This document shows, in pieces, positions 52,212 through 61,776 of a DNA stretch of 64,000 nt (position 1 is the first letter of the stretch; each line of letters opens with the position of its first letter). The position numbers and the translations under genes are program-made. Source of the DNA: Pseudomonas bijieensis (GTDB lineage: Bacteria; Pseudomonadota; Gammaproteobacteria; Pseudomonadales; Pseudomonadaceae); contig NZ_CP048810.1 of assembly GCF_013347965.1 (NCBI RefSeq), forward strand, positions 62,001 through 126,000, given 5' to 3'. Below the pieces are notes generated by a model, which saw nothing but the letters and a program-made list of their open reading frames with translations, had not been told where the DNA came from and did no database searches.

Positions 52212-52235
52212 AGCCAGGGGCAGGTGCCCCTGGCT
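52212..52235 (-). terminator. Hairpin between phlD and phlE
   Basis: Perfect 11-bp stem AGCCAGGGGCA / TGCCCCTGGCT with a GG loop, 25 bp after the phlD stop. There is no T-run on the minus strand. It likely reduces read-through from phlACBD into phlE. Confidence 0.6.
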
Positions 52236-52260
52236 GGGTGCTGGTGCGTTATCCGGTCTG

Positions 52261-53310
52261 TCAGGCGACCCACTTGCCCACGGCCATTTCAGCGGTGAAA
52301 CCCGGGCCGAAGGCCGCCAACATGCCAGTCGCGCCATCGACAGGCCCGCTGTCGAACTGGCGCTTGAGCACATCGAAGACCACCACGCTGGCGATGTTCC
52401 CGGCTTCGCTCAAACTGTCGCGGGATTGCGCGACCCTGCCGGGTTCCAAGTCCAGTTGCAGGACCAGTTCATCAAGAATTTTCCGTCCGCCGGTATGGAA
52501 GATGAAAAAGTCATTTTGAGCGCAATGTTGATTGAAGGTCTCGTAGTTCAATTCCTCCATCATGGGCGCGACATCTTTAATGGAGTTCATGACCGCCTTG
52601 TCCAGGGTAAAGTGAAAGCCACTGTCTTTGACGTCGTATTTAATGTAGTGCTCGCTGTCAGGCAGGAAGTAAGACCCCGTCTTGGCGATCTTGAAACCAG
52701 GCGCCTGGTCGTCGGCTCGCATTACGCAGGCCGATACGGCATCGCCGAATAATGCCGCTGAGATGAACGCGTGCAACTTGGTGTCCTGGGGTTGATAGCA
52801 GAGCGACGAGAACTCCAGGGAGACGATGAGCACATGGTTGTCCGGCGCGAGACTGGCGAAGTCATTGGCTCGATTGATCGCCGCAGCGCCTGCCACGCAT
52901 CCCAATTGAGCGATAGGCAGTTGTACGGTCGACGTTCGCAGGCCCAGGTCGTTGATCAAGTGGGCCGTCAGCGAAGGCATCATGAAACCCGTGCACGATG
53001 TCACAGCGACCATTCGAATGTCGTCTGTGGTCAGCCCGGCATTCTCGATGGCTTGGCGCGCCGCGATGGATGACATGCGGCGGGCCTCGCGCTCATAAAC
53101 GATGCTGCGATGGGTGAAGCCGGTATGCACTGCCAGTTCATCGATGGGCAGGACCAAGTGTCGCTCGTTCACCTGTGTGTTTTGAATCATGCGTTTGGCA
53201 AGAGCCATTCTCGGGTGATCATCATGCAACTGCTCTAGATGCTCGATCATTTGTTGCTGGGTGATCTTGTATTGCGGGAACAGCAGACTGGGTTTGCAAA
53301 GAGTAGACAT
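52261..53310 (-). CDS. phlD: PhlD: type III polyketide synthase (phloroglucinol synthase)
   Basis: A 349-residue chalcone-synthase-like enzyme, the known PhlD length, from ATG 53310 ([20 protein letters not shown]). It condenses three malonyl-CoA units to phloroglucinol in the cytoplasm. The nucleophile is C138 in [14 protein letters not shown]; the His of [11 protein letters not shown] (about 272) and the Asn of [10 protein letters not shown] (about 305) complete the triad, and GFGPG appears as [11 protein letters not shown]. It is the fourth gene of phlACBD, separated from phlB by 157 bp holding a conspicuous palindrome. Confidence 0.97.
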   Translation of the reverse strand: MSTLCKPSLLFPQYKITQQQMIEHLEQLHDDHPRMALAKRMIQNTQVNERHLVLPIDELAVHTGFTHRSIVYEREARRMSSIAARQAIENAGLTTDDIRMVAVTSCTGFMMPSLTAHLINDLGLRTSTVQLPIAQLGCVAGAAAINRANDFASLAPDNHVLIVSLEFSSLCYQPQDTKLHAFISAALFGDAVSACVMRADDQAPGFKIAKTGSYFLPDSEHYIKYDVKDSGFHFTLDKAVMNSIKDVAPMMEELNYETFNQHCAQNDFFIFHTGGRKILDELVLQLDLEPGRVAQSRDSLSEAGNIASVVVFDVLKRQFDSGPVDGATGMLAAFGPGFTAEMAVGKWVA

Positions 53311-53429
53311 GACAAGTCCTCGGCTAAAAGCCAATAAATTTAGAAACATGTTTAAGGCAATGACAGCAAAGCTGGACTCTGAAAAACAGAATCAAAGCAA
53401 CGGGCTTGGAGGCCAAAAACTTGACTGTT

Positions 53430-53441
53430 GTTATCGATAAC
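53430..53441. promoter_or_regulatory. Palindrome between phlB and phlD resembling a LacI-type gluconate-repressor site
   Basis: GTTATCGATAAC is a perfect 12-bp palindrome in the phlB-phlD gap. Its GTTA-N4-TAAC layout resembles operators of GntR(LacI-type) gluconate repressors. No such regulator is encoded in the window. Confidence 0.45.
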
Positions 53442-53467
53442 GCGGGTATGGCGGACGTCTAAGTTTG

Positions 53468-53908
53468 TTATTTCACCAATACAAACTTATAGGCATATTG
53501 CCAAGCCAAGTTGCTTTCCCGGACATGTTTTCGAATGACCATGCGTACGGGCGCACCGCTGACAACTTGCCGGGGATCGATGACGTCAACTATTTCCGAG
53601 GCAATCACCAGACCGTCATCCAGACGCACCATCGCCATGTAGCGAGGCACGGTTTCGCCATAGCCCATGGCCGCAAGTATGGGGTTCTCGGCATGGGCGC
53701 TGACTTGGATAGTGCCGGTGCGTGCGCAGCGATACGGTTCTACGTTCAACGAGTTGCACGCGCCGCAAACTGTGCGCCGAGGGAAGAAGATTTCTTCGCA
53801 ATCCTGGCACCGGCTGCCTTCGAGGCGGTATTTACCGCCGTGTTCGCGCCATTCGCGCAACATGCTGGCGGTGGTCATGCGGTGAATTTGTTCAGGGTAA
53901 AGGGACAT
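53468..53908 (-). CDS. phlB: PhlB: DUF35 OB-fold/zinc-ribbon subunit of the PhlACB acetyltransferase
   Basis: A 146-residue protein, the known PhlB length. AAGGAG precedes ATG 53908 ([20 protein letters not shown]). An N-terminal zinc ribbon is formed by C-x2-C pairs in [18 protein letters not shown]; an OB-fold follows ([12 protein letters not shown]..., [20 protein letters not shown]). PhlB is the scaffold that joins PhlA and PhlC and is required for C-acetylation of phloroglucinol to mono- and diacetylphloroglucinol. It begins 10 bp after phlC. Confidence 0.96.
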   Translation of the reverse strand: MSLYPEQIHRMTTASMLREWREHGGKYRLEGSRCQDCEEIFFPRRTVCGACNSLNVEPYRCARTGTIQVSAHAENPILAAMGYGETVPRYMAMVRLDDGLVIASEIVDVIDPRQVVSGAPVRMVIRKHVRESNLAWQYAYKFVLVK

Positions 53909-53918
53909 GGTCGGCTCC

Positions 53919-55115
53919 TTAATCGTTGGAAAGCACAATGACGCTGTTGTGCGCGGCGTAACCGCCCAGGTTTTGCGAGACACCAATACGGGCGCCTTTG
54001 ACTTGGTTGTTGGACTCGCCGCGGAGCTGCCGGAACAATTCAGTAATGTGCAAAATCCCATCGCAACCGGAAGCGTGGCCGCGTCCGATGTTGCCGCCAT
54101 CAGTGTTCAGGGGAAGTTGCCCATCAAGGGCTATGCCGCCTTCCAATACAAAGTCGCCTGCCTGGCCTGGACCACATACGCCCATGGACTCCATTTGAAT
54201 CAACCCGGCGCCCAGCAAGTCGTAGACTTGCGCCACATCGATATCCTTTGCGGTGATACCGGCTTTTTTGTAGGCGATTTCGGCGCAGGCCAGCGAGTTG
54301 GCGGAAACCGCCATGCCGACATCTTTTGGCAGCCCCGGAAATTGCAGCGTCGGGTTGTGATAGCGCGTGCCGAAATAGTGCGATACACCGGTGTAGGCAC
54401 AGCCACGGACAAATACCGGTTGGGTCGTGTAACGGTGCACAAGGTGTTCGGCAACCAGGATGGCGCATCCGCTGGCTTCACCCCAGGCCAGCATGGAGCC
54501 GCATGCTTCGCTATTTTTGAGTGTTTCGAGGGACGGGATCGGCACGCCATAACGGGTAGCCGTGGGAGTGTTATGGGCATAAATGCGCATCTGCCGCCCA
54601 AAGGTAGCCAATACATCCGCTTCGCGTCCTGCATAGCCGTACTTTTCAAAATATTCGGCGGTCGCCAGGGCGAAGGCGTCTGTGTGAGAGATGCCTAGAA
54701 AATAATCGTATTCACATTCAGTGCTGGAGCCGATGTACTCGGCGTAGTTGAAGTGGTCGGTCATTTTTTCAAAGCCGCCACACAGAACGATGTCGTATTC
54801 ACCTGAGGCGACCATTTGGTGAGCCATCTGGAAAGACACCGAACTGCTGGTGCAGTTGGCCGTACTCATGAACGTGGGGGCAGGGCTGATCCCCAAGGCA
54901 TCGGAGATGGTGGGGCCCAGGCCTCCGTATTCAGAAATGCCTTCACCGTGGTACCCGTAGGCAACTGCCTGGAGTTCGCGAGGGTGCATCTTGATGGCGT
55001 TGAGTGCCTGGTAGGCGGACTCGACGATCATCTCCTTGAAAGTCTGGCGAACTCTGGAACTGCCAGGTTTAGGGGTATAGGCAGCCGAAACGATAGCAAC
55101 GCGTCGTGCGCACAT
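53919..55115 (-). CDS. phlC: PhlC: thiolase-like catalytic subunit of the PhlACB acetyltransferase
   Basis: A 398-residue thiolase-fold protein. The nucleophile Cys88 is in [12 protein letters not shown], and the C-terminal histidine motif reads [12 protein letters not shown]. PhlC carries the acetyl group and performs the Friedel-Crafts-type C-acylation that turns monoacetylphloroglucinol into DAPG, within a complex with PhlA and PhlB. The start at 55115 ([18 protein letters not shown]) follows AAGGAGC. It lies 30 bp after phlA. Confidence 0.97.
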   Translation of the reverse strand: MCARRVAIVSAAYTPKPGSSRVRQTFKEMIVESAYQALNAIKMHPRELQAVAYGYHGEGISEYGGLGPTISDALGISPAPTFMSTANCTSSSVSFQMAHQMVASGEYDIVLCGGFEKMTDHFNYAEYIGSSTECEYDYFLGISHTDAFALATAEYFEKYGYAGREADVLATFGRQMRIYAHNTPTATRYGVPIPSLETLKNSEACGSMLAWGEASGCAILVAEHLVHRYTTQPVFVRGCAYTGVSHYFGTRYHNPTLQFPGLPKDVGMAVSANSLACAEIAYKKAGITAKDIDVAQVYDLLGAGLIQMESMGVCGPGQAGDFVLEGGIALDGQLPLNTDGGNIGRGHASGCDGILHITELFRQLRGESNNQVKGARIGVSQNLGGYAAHNSVIVLSND

Positions 55116-55145
55116 AAAAAGGTGCTCCTTGCTGGATGATTGGAA

Positions 55146-56228
55146 TCAGAGATAGGCCGTCAGGGCATAGTCGGGCCGCAAGTATTTGAACTCGTACTTG
55201 ATCGACGTCCCGTAATCCACGTAGTACTTATCCTCCAGCAGCGTGCGCAGCGGAACGTTGGTTTTTTGATAGGCTTCGATGGCATCGGTGACGGTCAGGG
55301 CAATGGCATCGCTGCCTGCACCAAATCCATAGGAAACCAACAGGATTCTTTCGCCAGGACGCGCTTGATCGAGTACGTTGACCAAGCCCAACAAAGGACT
55401 CGCGGCTCCAGCATCGCCGACACTCTGGGCATAGATGCCAGGTTCGATTTGGGCCTTGGTGAATCCCAGGTGCTTGCCGAGAGAGTAGGGGGTCGATACC
55501 AGGTTTTGTTGGAAGACGACGTAATCGAAATCATCGGCTTGCGCATGGATCTTGGCCATCAATCCCGAGGCGGCGCGGCGAGTCTGGTCCTCGAGGCCGA
55601 TACTGTTCTTGTCCGAGCCCAATCCCATTCCCGAGCGGATGTAGCGGTCCCCTTGAGGCCTGATGTTGTCAGCGACATCCGCCGCGCAAGAAAAACTTGC
55701 GTCAAAATGCGCGATCACATTTTCTGTCCCCAACAGCAAGGCCGCGGCTCCGGCTCCGGCATAGGACTCCGTCAAGTCACCGGGGGCGGTGTTGCGGTTG
55801 ATCGTATCGGCGCCCACCGCCAAAGCGTTGCCCGCCATGCCCGACGCTACCAAGGCGTACGCGATCTGGAGGGCGCTGGTGCCTGATTTGCCGGCAAACT
55901 GCACGTCTGCGCAAAAGGCGTCATAGCCGCAGCCGAGCATTTCCAGGATGATTGCGGCCGAGGCCCGGGAGTCGTAAGGATTGGTGCAGGTGCCAAGATA
56001 AAGCGCTTCAAGGGAACAAGGTGGTGCCTTGTCCAGCGCGCGTTGGGCGGCGAGGACACCCAAGGTTATGACATCCTCGTCGGGTTGCAGGACGGCCCTT
56101 TCAATAACGCCCAATTGGTCCTTTACCAAGCTCAGATCGGTGTTTTTCCACACCTGGATCACGTCGTCCACCTTGAGCCGGCAGACCGGGATACCCGAGC
56201 CATAGCTCACTATTCCTACCTTATTCAT
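55146..56228 (-). CDS. phlA: PhlA: KAS III/HMG-CoA-synthase-like subunit of the PhlACB acetyltransferase
   Basis: A 360-residue thiolase-superfamily protein, first gene of phlACBD. ATG 56228 ([23 protein letters not shown]) has GGAGGA before it; the 10 extra in-frame codons to 56258 are not used. In place of the usual nucleophilic Cys the segment reads [15 protein letters not shown], consistent with PhlA being a non-catalytic structural subunit. The leader contains the PhlF operator about 195 bp upstream. A TGGAGGA ribosome site is a plausible RsmA/RsmE target, as reported for phlA (inferred here). Confidence 0.97.
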   Translation of the reverse strand: MNKVGIVSYGSGIPVCRLKVDDVIQVWKNTDLSLVKDQLGVIERAVLQPDEDVITLGVLAAQRALDKAPPCSLEALYLGTCTNPYDSRASAAIILEMLGCGYDAFCADVQFAGKSGTSALQIAYALVASGMAGNALAVGADTINRNTAPGDLTESYAGAGAAALLLGTENVIAHFDASFSCAADVADNIRPQGDRYIRSGMGLGSDKNSIGLEDQTRRAASGLMAKIHAQADDFDYVVFQQNLVSTPYSLGKHLGFTKAQIEPGIYAQSVGDAGAASPLLGLVNVLDQARPGERILLVSYGFGAGSDAIALTVTDAIEAYQKTNVPLRTLLEDKYYVDYGTSIKYEFKYLRPDYALTAYL

Positions 56229-56422
56229 GTGTACATCCTCCAGATTCCGTTCTTTCACCTGTTGGCCGGGGCCGTGACAAGCGCATGAAATATTTAGAAA
56301 CTATCTATTGGTACCCGCAAAGCGATACTGGCGGTCATATGCCCGTAAATCGGCAGGTTCACCAAGCAGAACCTACCGGTCAGCATGTGAACAATGGGTT
56401 TATTCTCGTCCAATTATTATGT

Positions 56423-56452
56423 ATGATACGAAACGTGCCGTATCGTTAAGGT
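56423..56452. promoter_or_regulatory. phO: PhlF operator upstream of phlA
   Basis: A 30-bp site with inverted arms GATACG and CGTATC (56425-56444) in the phlA-phlF region. The sequence agrees with the published PhlF operator at nearly every base. PhlF binds it to repress phlACBD; DAPG releases it. Confidence 0.9.
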
Positions 56453-56560
56453 CGCGTTAAAAATTTATGAATTCCTTCTCCGATTTCCTTACATAGAGGC
56501 AATAAGCACTCCAGAGGCCCGCTGCTAAGCAGAAGCTGAGATCAAATAAACATACAAAAC

Positions 56561-56575
56561 GAAACGATCCGTTTC
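56561..56575. promoter_or_regulatory. Second inverted repeat near phlF
   Basis: GAAACG-ATC-CGTTTC, about 70 bp before the phlF start. It shares ACGAAACG with the phO site, so it may be a weaker PhlF site for autoregulation or a PhlH site. Confidence 0.5.
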
Positions 56576-56643
56576 ATTGCTTTTCGAGAGAATCCTATAC
56601 CCTGAGTCTCTTTTGTCAAGCGCCATATTGGAGATTTTGAATT

Positions 56644-57270
56644 ATGGCCCGTAAACCATCTCGGAGCTCCATTGGCTCATTGAGGAGCCCTCACACGCAC
56701 AAAGCGATCATTATTTCCGCCATAGAAACCCTTAAGGAGTGCGGTTATTCGGGGTTGAGCATCGAGGCGGTGGCTCGCCGTGCCGGCGCAAGTAAACCGA
56801 CCATCTATCGGTGGTGGGGTAACAAGGCAGCCTTGATCGCCGAGGTCTACGAGAGTGAAAGCGAGCAGATTCGCAAAGAGCCTGATAAAGGCTCCTTCAA
56901 GGAGAACCTCAATTTCTTGCTGCTCAATCTATGGAAGGTCTGGCGAGAAACGATTTGCGGGGAGGCTTTTCGGTGCGTCATCGCTGAGGCCCAGCTCGAT
57001 CCCAGTACGCTGCCAAAACTGAAAGATGAATTCATGGAGCGGCGTAGGGAGTTGCCTCGCAAGCTGGTGGAAAATGCCATTCAGCAAGGCGAGTTACCCA
57101 AGGATACGTCGCGTGAACTGCTTTTGGACATGATCTTTGGGTTCTGCTGGTACCGGCTGTTGACTGAGCAGTTGGAGGTGGAAGCGGATATCAATGAGTT
57201 CACGACACTTCTGCTGAACGGGGTATTGCGCCCGACTTCGGCAGCGGTTCAGGGCGCCGCCGAAGCCTGA
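56644..57270 (+). CDS. phlF: PhlF: TetR-family repressor of DAPG synthesis
   Basis: A 208-residue protein. The N-terminal helix-turn-helix spans about 33-62 (LSIEAVARRAGASKPTIYRWWGNKAALIAEVYE), with an all-helical ligand domain after it. PhlF represses phlA from the phO site and is released by DAPG, giving positive autoregulation of the antibiotic. GGAG lies 9 bases before ATG 56644. It diverges from phlA and converges with phlG (19-bp gap). Confidence 0.97.
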   Translation: MARKPSRSSIGSLRSPHTHKAIIISAIETLKECGYSGLSIEAVARRAGASKPTIYRWWGNKAALIAEVYESESEQIRKEPDKGSFKENLNFLLLNLWKVWRETICGEAFRCVIAEAQLDPSTLPKLKDEFMERRRELPRKLVENAIQQGELPKDTSRELLLDMIFGFCWYRLLTEQLEVEADINEFTTLLLNGVLRPTSAAVQGAAEA

Positions 57271-57289
57271 TTATCGGGTGGGGTTGTCC

Positions 57290-58171
57290 TTACTTTGCGC
57301 CACTGAATTGCGCATGAAGGCTCGGCAGGATGCTGGCCAGGTGGTTGAACTCACACATGTCATGCACTGCAAATTCATAAGCCAGGGTTTCCAACTCCAC
57401 TTCCCCCAGGCCGCTTTCTTCCAGGAGCTGGGCGGCTCGCTCGGCGCCTGGAAAACGCTGCATGGCAGGGTGGCTGCCGACCCAGTAACGGCTCGTCAGA
57501 TACAAACCTTCCGGGCATTCCTTGAACAAGTGCGCCATCAACGACACAGGCACTTGTGGTTCGTGGGCCAGGCTCATCAAGGCGCTGACGCTGCCATCTA
57601 TCTTGGATTCGCGATACAGATCCGGACAGAAGCCCAGCTCGCAGGGATCCCTGAAATGAATGTGCAGGTGCATGAGACGGTCGCCGACGTACTCAGAGGC
57701 GCAAAAGGTATTCCCATACAAGCTTTCCTCAAAGCTCAAGGTAGTGTCGCTGAGACGCTCGTGATGAACGCAGGGGTTTTCCACATGGGCATAAGGAAAC
57801 CACAAGGTGTAGCGTTCAGCCTCCAATGGATGCCACATGAACCACCACTTGAGCATTTCAGCTGTGCAGTTGGGGAAAAACTTGCGGCTTTGCACATAAG
57901 CCATTGGCCCTGGCAGCAAGGCGTAGCCTGCCTCTTCGCTAATGAAATCAGCAGCGAGCATGCGGTTGAGGTCTTCAATACTGGGCGTCAAGGTGTCAGC
58001 CAGCGGCATGGGGCCTTGCTGTATTTTTTCGACAGCACTGAGCGGCACGCTGATCTTCGAGCGGAAAAATTCGGCGTAGGGTTTGCCTTGAATGGCCTGT
58101 TGATTGGCCAGGAACTGCTTCTGCATTGGCAATGAGAAGTAGGTGAAAGGTGTCATTACGCGCGCTTCCAT
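57290..58171 (-). CDS. phlG: PhlG: 2,4-diacetylphloroglucinol hydrolase
   Basis: A 293-residue cytoplasmic enzyme that hydrolyses the carbon-carbon bond of DAPG to monoacetylphloroglucinol and acetate. ATG 58171 ([20 protein letters not shown]) puts the zinc ligands known for this enzyme at the published positions: His129 (FPYAHVENP), Glu160 (CASEYVGD), His270 and Glu274 ([12 protein letters not shown]). Tyr121, Tyr229 and His214 of the pocket are also present. So it should be active and limit DAPG build-up. Its expression is known to be under PhlF and PhlH control. Confidence 0.97.
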   Translation of the reverse strand: MEARVMTPFTYFSLPMQKQFLANQQAIQGKPYAEFFRSKISVPLSAVEKIQQGPMPLADTLTPSIEDLNRMLAADFISEEAGYALLPGPMAYVQSRKFFPNCTAEMLKWWFMWHPLEAERYTLWFPYAHVENPCVHHERLSDTTLSFEESLYGNTFCASEYVGDRLMHLHIHFRDPCELGFCPDLYRESKIDGSVSALMSLAHEPQVPVSLMAHLFKECPEGLYLTSRYWVGSHPAMQRFPGAERAAQLLEESGLGEVELETLAYEFAVHDMCEFNHLASILPSLHAQFSGAK

Positions 58172-58283
58172 GACGATATTTCCTTGATAGTGCGTGAGAA
58201 GCCGCGGCATCGGCTGCGAAGTCCTCACGCGGTGTTGTAAAGGGACAATGACGGGACCAAAATAGGTAGGCTGAAATAAAAAG

Positions 58284-58293
58284 TCAAATTTGA
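58284..58293. promoter_or_regulatory. Palindrome in the phlG-phlH divergent region
   Basis: TCAAATTTGA, a perfect 10-bp palindrome 26 bp before the phlH start, in AT-rich DNA. It is a possible half of a PhlH operator controlling phlG and phlH. Confidence 0.35.
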
Positions 58294-58318
58294 ATTAGAA
58301 CTATAAAGAGAGGAGCTC

Positions 58319-58996
58319 ATGGACAATGCCATTGGCAAGCCTTCCCTGCCTCGTGCTTCGCGGCTCGATGGGCAGGCAACGCGGCTGCAGATTCTGGAAA
58401 AGGCCGGTGAACTGTTTGCCGAGCAGGGGTTGGCCAACACCACCAGCAAGCAGATTTGTGAACGTTCGCAAGCCAACAGTGCGGCGGTGAACTATCACTT
58501 CGTGAATAAAGAGGGCCTGTATCGCGCAGTGTTGCTCGAAGCCCATGCTCGGTTGGTGCAACTGGAAACGCTGGTTTCGCTTAACGAGCGGCCAGGTTCA
58601 CCGCAGGACAAGTTGCGTGCGCTCATTACCGTGCTGGTCGAGCGCCTGCACAATCATCCCGATGGCTGGGCGCTGAAAGTGCTCACGCGCGAAGTGCTTT
58701 CGCCTTCTCCCGAGTTTGAGGTGGTGCTCAAGGAGCAATCGTTTCCCAAGGCACACATCCTGCGTGGCTTGCTTGGACAAATCATGAACTTGCCGGCGGA
58801 TCACCCGACAACGTTGCGCAGCGCCATCAGCGTCTTCGCACCCTGTCTTTTCTTGCTTATAGCCCATCAGCCGCTAAAGCAGCATGTACTGCAGGGGTTG
58901 AGTCTCGAGCCGCAGGGCTTGATAGACCACATGATGAGCTATGCCCTAGGTGGCCTCCAGGCAGTGGCGGCGACTGCGCACGATGCTGCAAGCTGA
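58319..58996 (+). CDS. phlH: PhlH: TetR-family regulator (CecR-like) of phlG
   Basis: A 225-residue protein with GAGAGGAG before ATG 58319. The helix-turn-helix spans about 36-62 (NTTSKQICERSQANSAAVNYHFVNKEGLYRAVL), the AVNYHF form typical of the CecR/YbiH branch with a DUF1956-type C-terminal domain (LKVLTREVLSPSPEF, LFLLIAHQPL). PhlH is known to repress phlG and to respond to DAPG or its monoacetyl form, balancing synthesis and degradation. It diverges from phlG. Confidence 0.95.
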   Translation: MDNAIGKPSLPRASRLDGQATRLQILEKAGELFAEQGLANTTSKQICERSQANSAAVNYHFVNKEGLYRAVLLEAHARLVQLETLVSLNERPGSPQDKLRALITVLVERLHNHPDGWALKVLTREVLSPSPEFEVVLKEQSFPKAHILRGLLGQIMNLPADHPTTLRSAISVFAPCLFLLIAHQPLKQHVLQGLSLEPQGLIDHMMSYALGGLQAVAATAHDAAS

Positions 58997-59020
58997 CACC
59001 GGGGCCGCCATCATCGGCGT

Positions 59021-59491
59021 CTACCGCTGGCGCGAGTCCAATGAATAGGCTCCGCCGCCGCGCGCGACGATGTAGAGGGCGAGAAAGCCCATCAGTACCG
59101 GAAACTCAATGCCTCGGTCTATCCAAGGCCATGTCGGTCCCAGCGCATAGCTGATTGCAAGCATTTGAATGGCGATCAGCAGGGCGACGAGTCGCGTACC
59201 CAACCCCATCGCCAGCATGATTGCACCGACCGTCTCCAGAAGCATGACCAGAAAGGCAAGCTGTGCAGCGAAAGGCAGCCCCATCACGTTCTGGATAAGG
59301 TTGATCGAGGCGGCCATTGGATCTGCCATCGAGCCGTGAGAGCTGCGCAGAGCCTTTGGTAAACCGTGGGTCAACAGGACCACGGCGAAGATAATCCGCA
59401 GCAAGGCGTACAAATAGGGTTCGAAGCTGGCGACCCGTGCAGTCACGGTGGCCTGCGCGTGGCGCAGCGACGATAAGTCTTGAGTTGTCAT
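59021..59491 (-). CDS. DoxX-family membrane protein
   Basis: A 156-residue protein with four hydrophobic segments: 'YLYALLRIIFAVVLLTHGLPKAL', 'FAAQLAFLVMLLETVGAIMLAMGLGTRLVALLIAIQML', 'PVLMGFLALYIVARGGG'. ATG 59491 (MTTQDLSSLRHAQATVTARV) is the start; in-frame codons to 59530 lack a better ribosome site. DoxX-like proteins sit in the inner membrane and are linked to redox or thiol metabolism; the specific role is unknown. It converges with phlH, bounding the phl locus. Confidence 0.87.
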   Translation of the reverse strand: MTTQDLSSLRHAQATVTARVASFEPYLYALLRIIFAVVLLTHGLPKALRSSHGSMADPMAASINLIQNVMGLPFAAQLAFLVMLLETVGAIMLAMGLGTRLVALLIAIQMLAISYALGPTWPWIDRGIEFPVLMGFLALYIVARGGGAYSLDSRQR

Positions 59492-59592
59492 GGGGAATCC
59501 CTGGCAGGGTGGCTTGAAGCGCCGGCGCATGAGTTCGATACGACCCCCGACGCGAGGCGAGGGTCGATACCTCTGCGAATACTCCGAAGGCG

Positions 59593-59811
59593 CTATTGTC
59601 CTTTGGCGGGCAGGCCCATTTTCGCTAGCGTCAGCGTTTCATCGGCGCGTCCCCATCCGCCGTCTGCGACCTCTTCGACAAGGACCATGGTGAACGGGCG
59701 GACCCCTTCGCCGAAGTACTCGACGAACATCTCGGTGGTGCGATGGATGATTTCTTCTTTGCGGGCGTGGTCCAGGATTCCTTCGGGGAATTTGTAGTTG
59801 GCGAATGGCAT
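59593..59811 (-). CDS. 4-oxalocrotonate tautomerase-like small enzyme
   Basis: A 72-residue protein from ATG 59811 beginning M-P-F-A, so Met removal would expose the catalytic Pro-1 of the tautomerase superfamily. The segment 'KEEIIHRTTEMFVEYFGEGVRPFTMVLVEEVADGGWGRADETLTL' matches the family's alpha-beta unit. Members tautomerise 2-hydroxymuconates or similar enols. The longer frame to 59919 is not used. It stands between the DoxX gene and the sugar-acid genes; substrate unknown. Confidence 0.88.
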   Translation of the reverse strand: MPFANYKFPEGILDHARKEEIIHRTTEMFVEYFGEGVRPFTMVLVEEVADGGWGRADETLTLAKMGLPAKGQ

Positions 59812-59950
59812 GGATCGACTCCGTGGGTGTAGGAAAGATGCGGTAGGGACAACGCCCCCTGGCGCGCATCTTTCCCCTTTAGGTCCATGGAATAAATCCC
59901 TCTGGATTGTCATCAGCATTCAACATGCGTGAACAATCGGCAGCCTTGGC

Positions 59951-61735
59951 TCAGTGCGAATGACGCGGCTCGCCGCTACGGGCGATCACGCGCAGATGCA
60001 ACGTGGCCGGCTCCAGGCAGCCCCCCGTGGACAGTTGCCCCACCAGTTGCCGGTACAGCTCCTGCCAGGGCGTTTGCGAAGGTGGGATGTTCGGCGTCCA
60101 CTCGAGTCGGCGTCGGGCCATCTCGGCATCGTCGATCAGCAGGTTCACGGTGCGCGTGTTCAGGTCCACTTTCAGCCGGTCATTGGTTTTCAGCAACGCC
60201 AGGCCGCCACCCACGGCCGCTTCAGGGGACATATTGAGGATCGATGGGCTTGCCGATGTGCCGCTCTGGCGGCCGTCGCCCAGGCAAGGCAGGGAGTCGA
60301 TGCCTTGTTTGATCAGCGATGCCGGAGGGGCCATGTTCACCACTTCGGCGCTGCCGGGGTAACCCACGGTGCCAACGCCGCGGATTACCAGGATGCAGCG
60401 CTCGTCGATGTCCAGCGCCGGGTCGTCGATCCGGGCGTGATAATCCTCCGGTCCTTCGAACACGATGGCCCTGGCTTCGAAACTGTTTTCTGCGCCGGGC
60501 TCGGACAGGTAGGTCTTGCGAAACGCCTCGCCCACCACCGACATCTTCATGATCGCGCTGTCGAAGAAATTGCCGCTGAGCACAATGAACCCGGCTCGGT
60601 GTTTGAGCGGGGTGTCGAAGGGGTAGATTACATCGGCGTTGCTGGTCAGGCTGCTGCGCACGATTTCGCCGATGGTCTTGCCGCTGACCGTGGCGCAGTC
60701 TTCATGCAGGCGTCCGGCTTTTCGCAATTCATGCATCACCGCGGGCACGCCGCCGGCCCGATGGAAACCTTCACCCAGGTACTTGCCCGCCGGCATGCAA
60801 TTGACCAGCAGCGGCACGTCCTCGCCGATCCGTTGCCAGTCATCCAGGCTCAGCTCGACGCCCATGTGCCGGGCGATGGCAATCAGGTGCGGCGGGCAGT
60901 TGCTCGAAGCGCCCAGGGCCGAGGCGACGGCGATGGCGTTCTCGAAAGCCTGGCGGGTCATGATCTGTGACGGGCGGACGTCTTGCAGCACCAGTTCGCA
61001 GATGCGCTTGCCGGTGGCATAGGCCATCTGCCCGCGTTCGCGATAGGGTGCCGGAATGCTCGCGCAACCAGGCAGCGACATGCCCAGGGCTTCGGCCAGG
61101 GCGTTCATCGACAGGGCGGTGCCCATGGTGTTGCAGTGGCCCACCGATGGCGATGCCGCAGTGGTCATTTCCATGAAGCCTTCGTAGTCGATCTCGCCGG
61201 CGGCCATCAGGTTGCGCGCATGCCAGAGCACAGTGCCGGAGCCGATCAGCTCGCCCTTGTGGTGGCCGTCGAGCATCGGTCCGCCGGACAGGACAATCGC
61301 CGGCAGGTCGGTGGTCGCCGCCGCCATCAGGCAGGCCGGGGTGGTCTTGTCGCAACCGGTGGTGAGCACCACGCCGTCCAACGGGTAACCGTGAAGAATC
61401 TCCACCAGCCCCAGGTACGCCAGGTTGCGGTCCAGAGCGGCGGTAGGCCGACGCGACTGTTCGGCGATCGGGTGCACCGGGAACTCCATGGGAATGCCAC
61501 CGGCGTCACGGATACCGGCCTTGACCCGTTGGGCCAGTTCCAGGTGATGACGGTTGCAGGGGGTCAGGTCGCTGCCGGTCTGGGCGATGCCGATGATCGG
61601 GCGTCCCGATTGCAGCTCCTCGCGGGTCATCCCGTAGTTCATGTAGCGTTCGACATACAGGGCTGTCATGTCAGCGTGGGCAGGGTCATTGAACCATTGC
61701 TCGCTGCGCAGGCGGCGTTTTGGCGTGTCAGTCAT
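59951..61735 (-). CDS. IlvD/Edd-family sugar-acid dehydratase (arabonate/xylonate type)
   Basis: A 594-residue Fe-S dehydratase: 'GMTREELQSGRPIIGIAQTGSDLTPCNRHHLELA', 'GVVLTTGCDKTTPACLMAAATTDLPAIVLSGGPMLDG', 'GHCNTMGTALSMNALAEALGMSLPGCASIPA', and C-terminal 'DGRQSGTSASPSILNMSPEAAVGGGLALL'. Cluster cysteines in TPCNRHH, TGCDKTT and VGHCNTMG are present. Length and opening (RSEQWFNDPAHADMTALYVERYMNYG) fit the pentonate dehydratases more than amino-acid IlvD or Edd. It would remove water from a sugar acid to a 2-keto-3-deoxy acid. The adjacent FAH-family gene is a likely next enzyme. Confidence 0.88.
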   Translation of the reverse strand: MTDTPKRRLRSEQWFNDPAHADMTALYVERYMNYGMTREELQSGRPIIGIAQTGSDLTPCNRHHLELAQRVKAGIRDAGGIPMEFPVHPIAEQSRRPTAALDRNLAYLGLVEILHGYPLDGVVLTTGCDKTTPACLMAAATTDLPAIVLSGGPMLDGHHKGELIGSGTVLWHARNLMAAGEIDYEGFMEMTTAASPSVGHCNTMGTALSMNALAEALGMSLPGCASIPAPYRERGQMAYATGKRICELVLQDVRPSQIMTRQAFENAIAVASALGASSNCPPHLIAIARHMGVELSLDDWQRIGEDVPLLVNCMPAGKYLGEGFHRAGGVPAVMHELRKAGRLHEDCATVSGKTIGEIVRSSLTSNADVIYPFDTPLKHRAGFIVLSGNFFDSAIMKMSVVGEAFRKTYLSEPGAENSFEARAIVFEGPEDYHARIDDPALDIDERCILVIRGVGTVGYPGSAEVVNMAPPASLIKQGIDSLPCLGDGRQSGTSASPSILNMSPEAAVGGGLALLKTNDRLKVDLNTRTVNLLIDDAEMARRRLEWTPNIPPSQTPWQELYRQLVGQLSTGGCLEPATLHLRVIARSGEPRHSH

Positions 61736-61776
61736 GATTCATTTCTCTCTTGTAATTAGGCGAATCGGCAAACGGT

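Noticed and set aside
52261..52373. Upstream extension of phlE into phlD
   Set aside because: It would overlap the phlD coding end by over 100 bp; ATG 52136 gives the expected exporter N-terminus.
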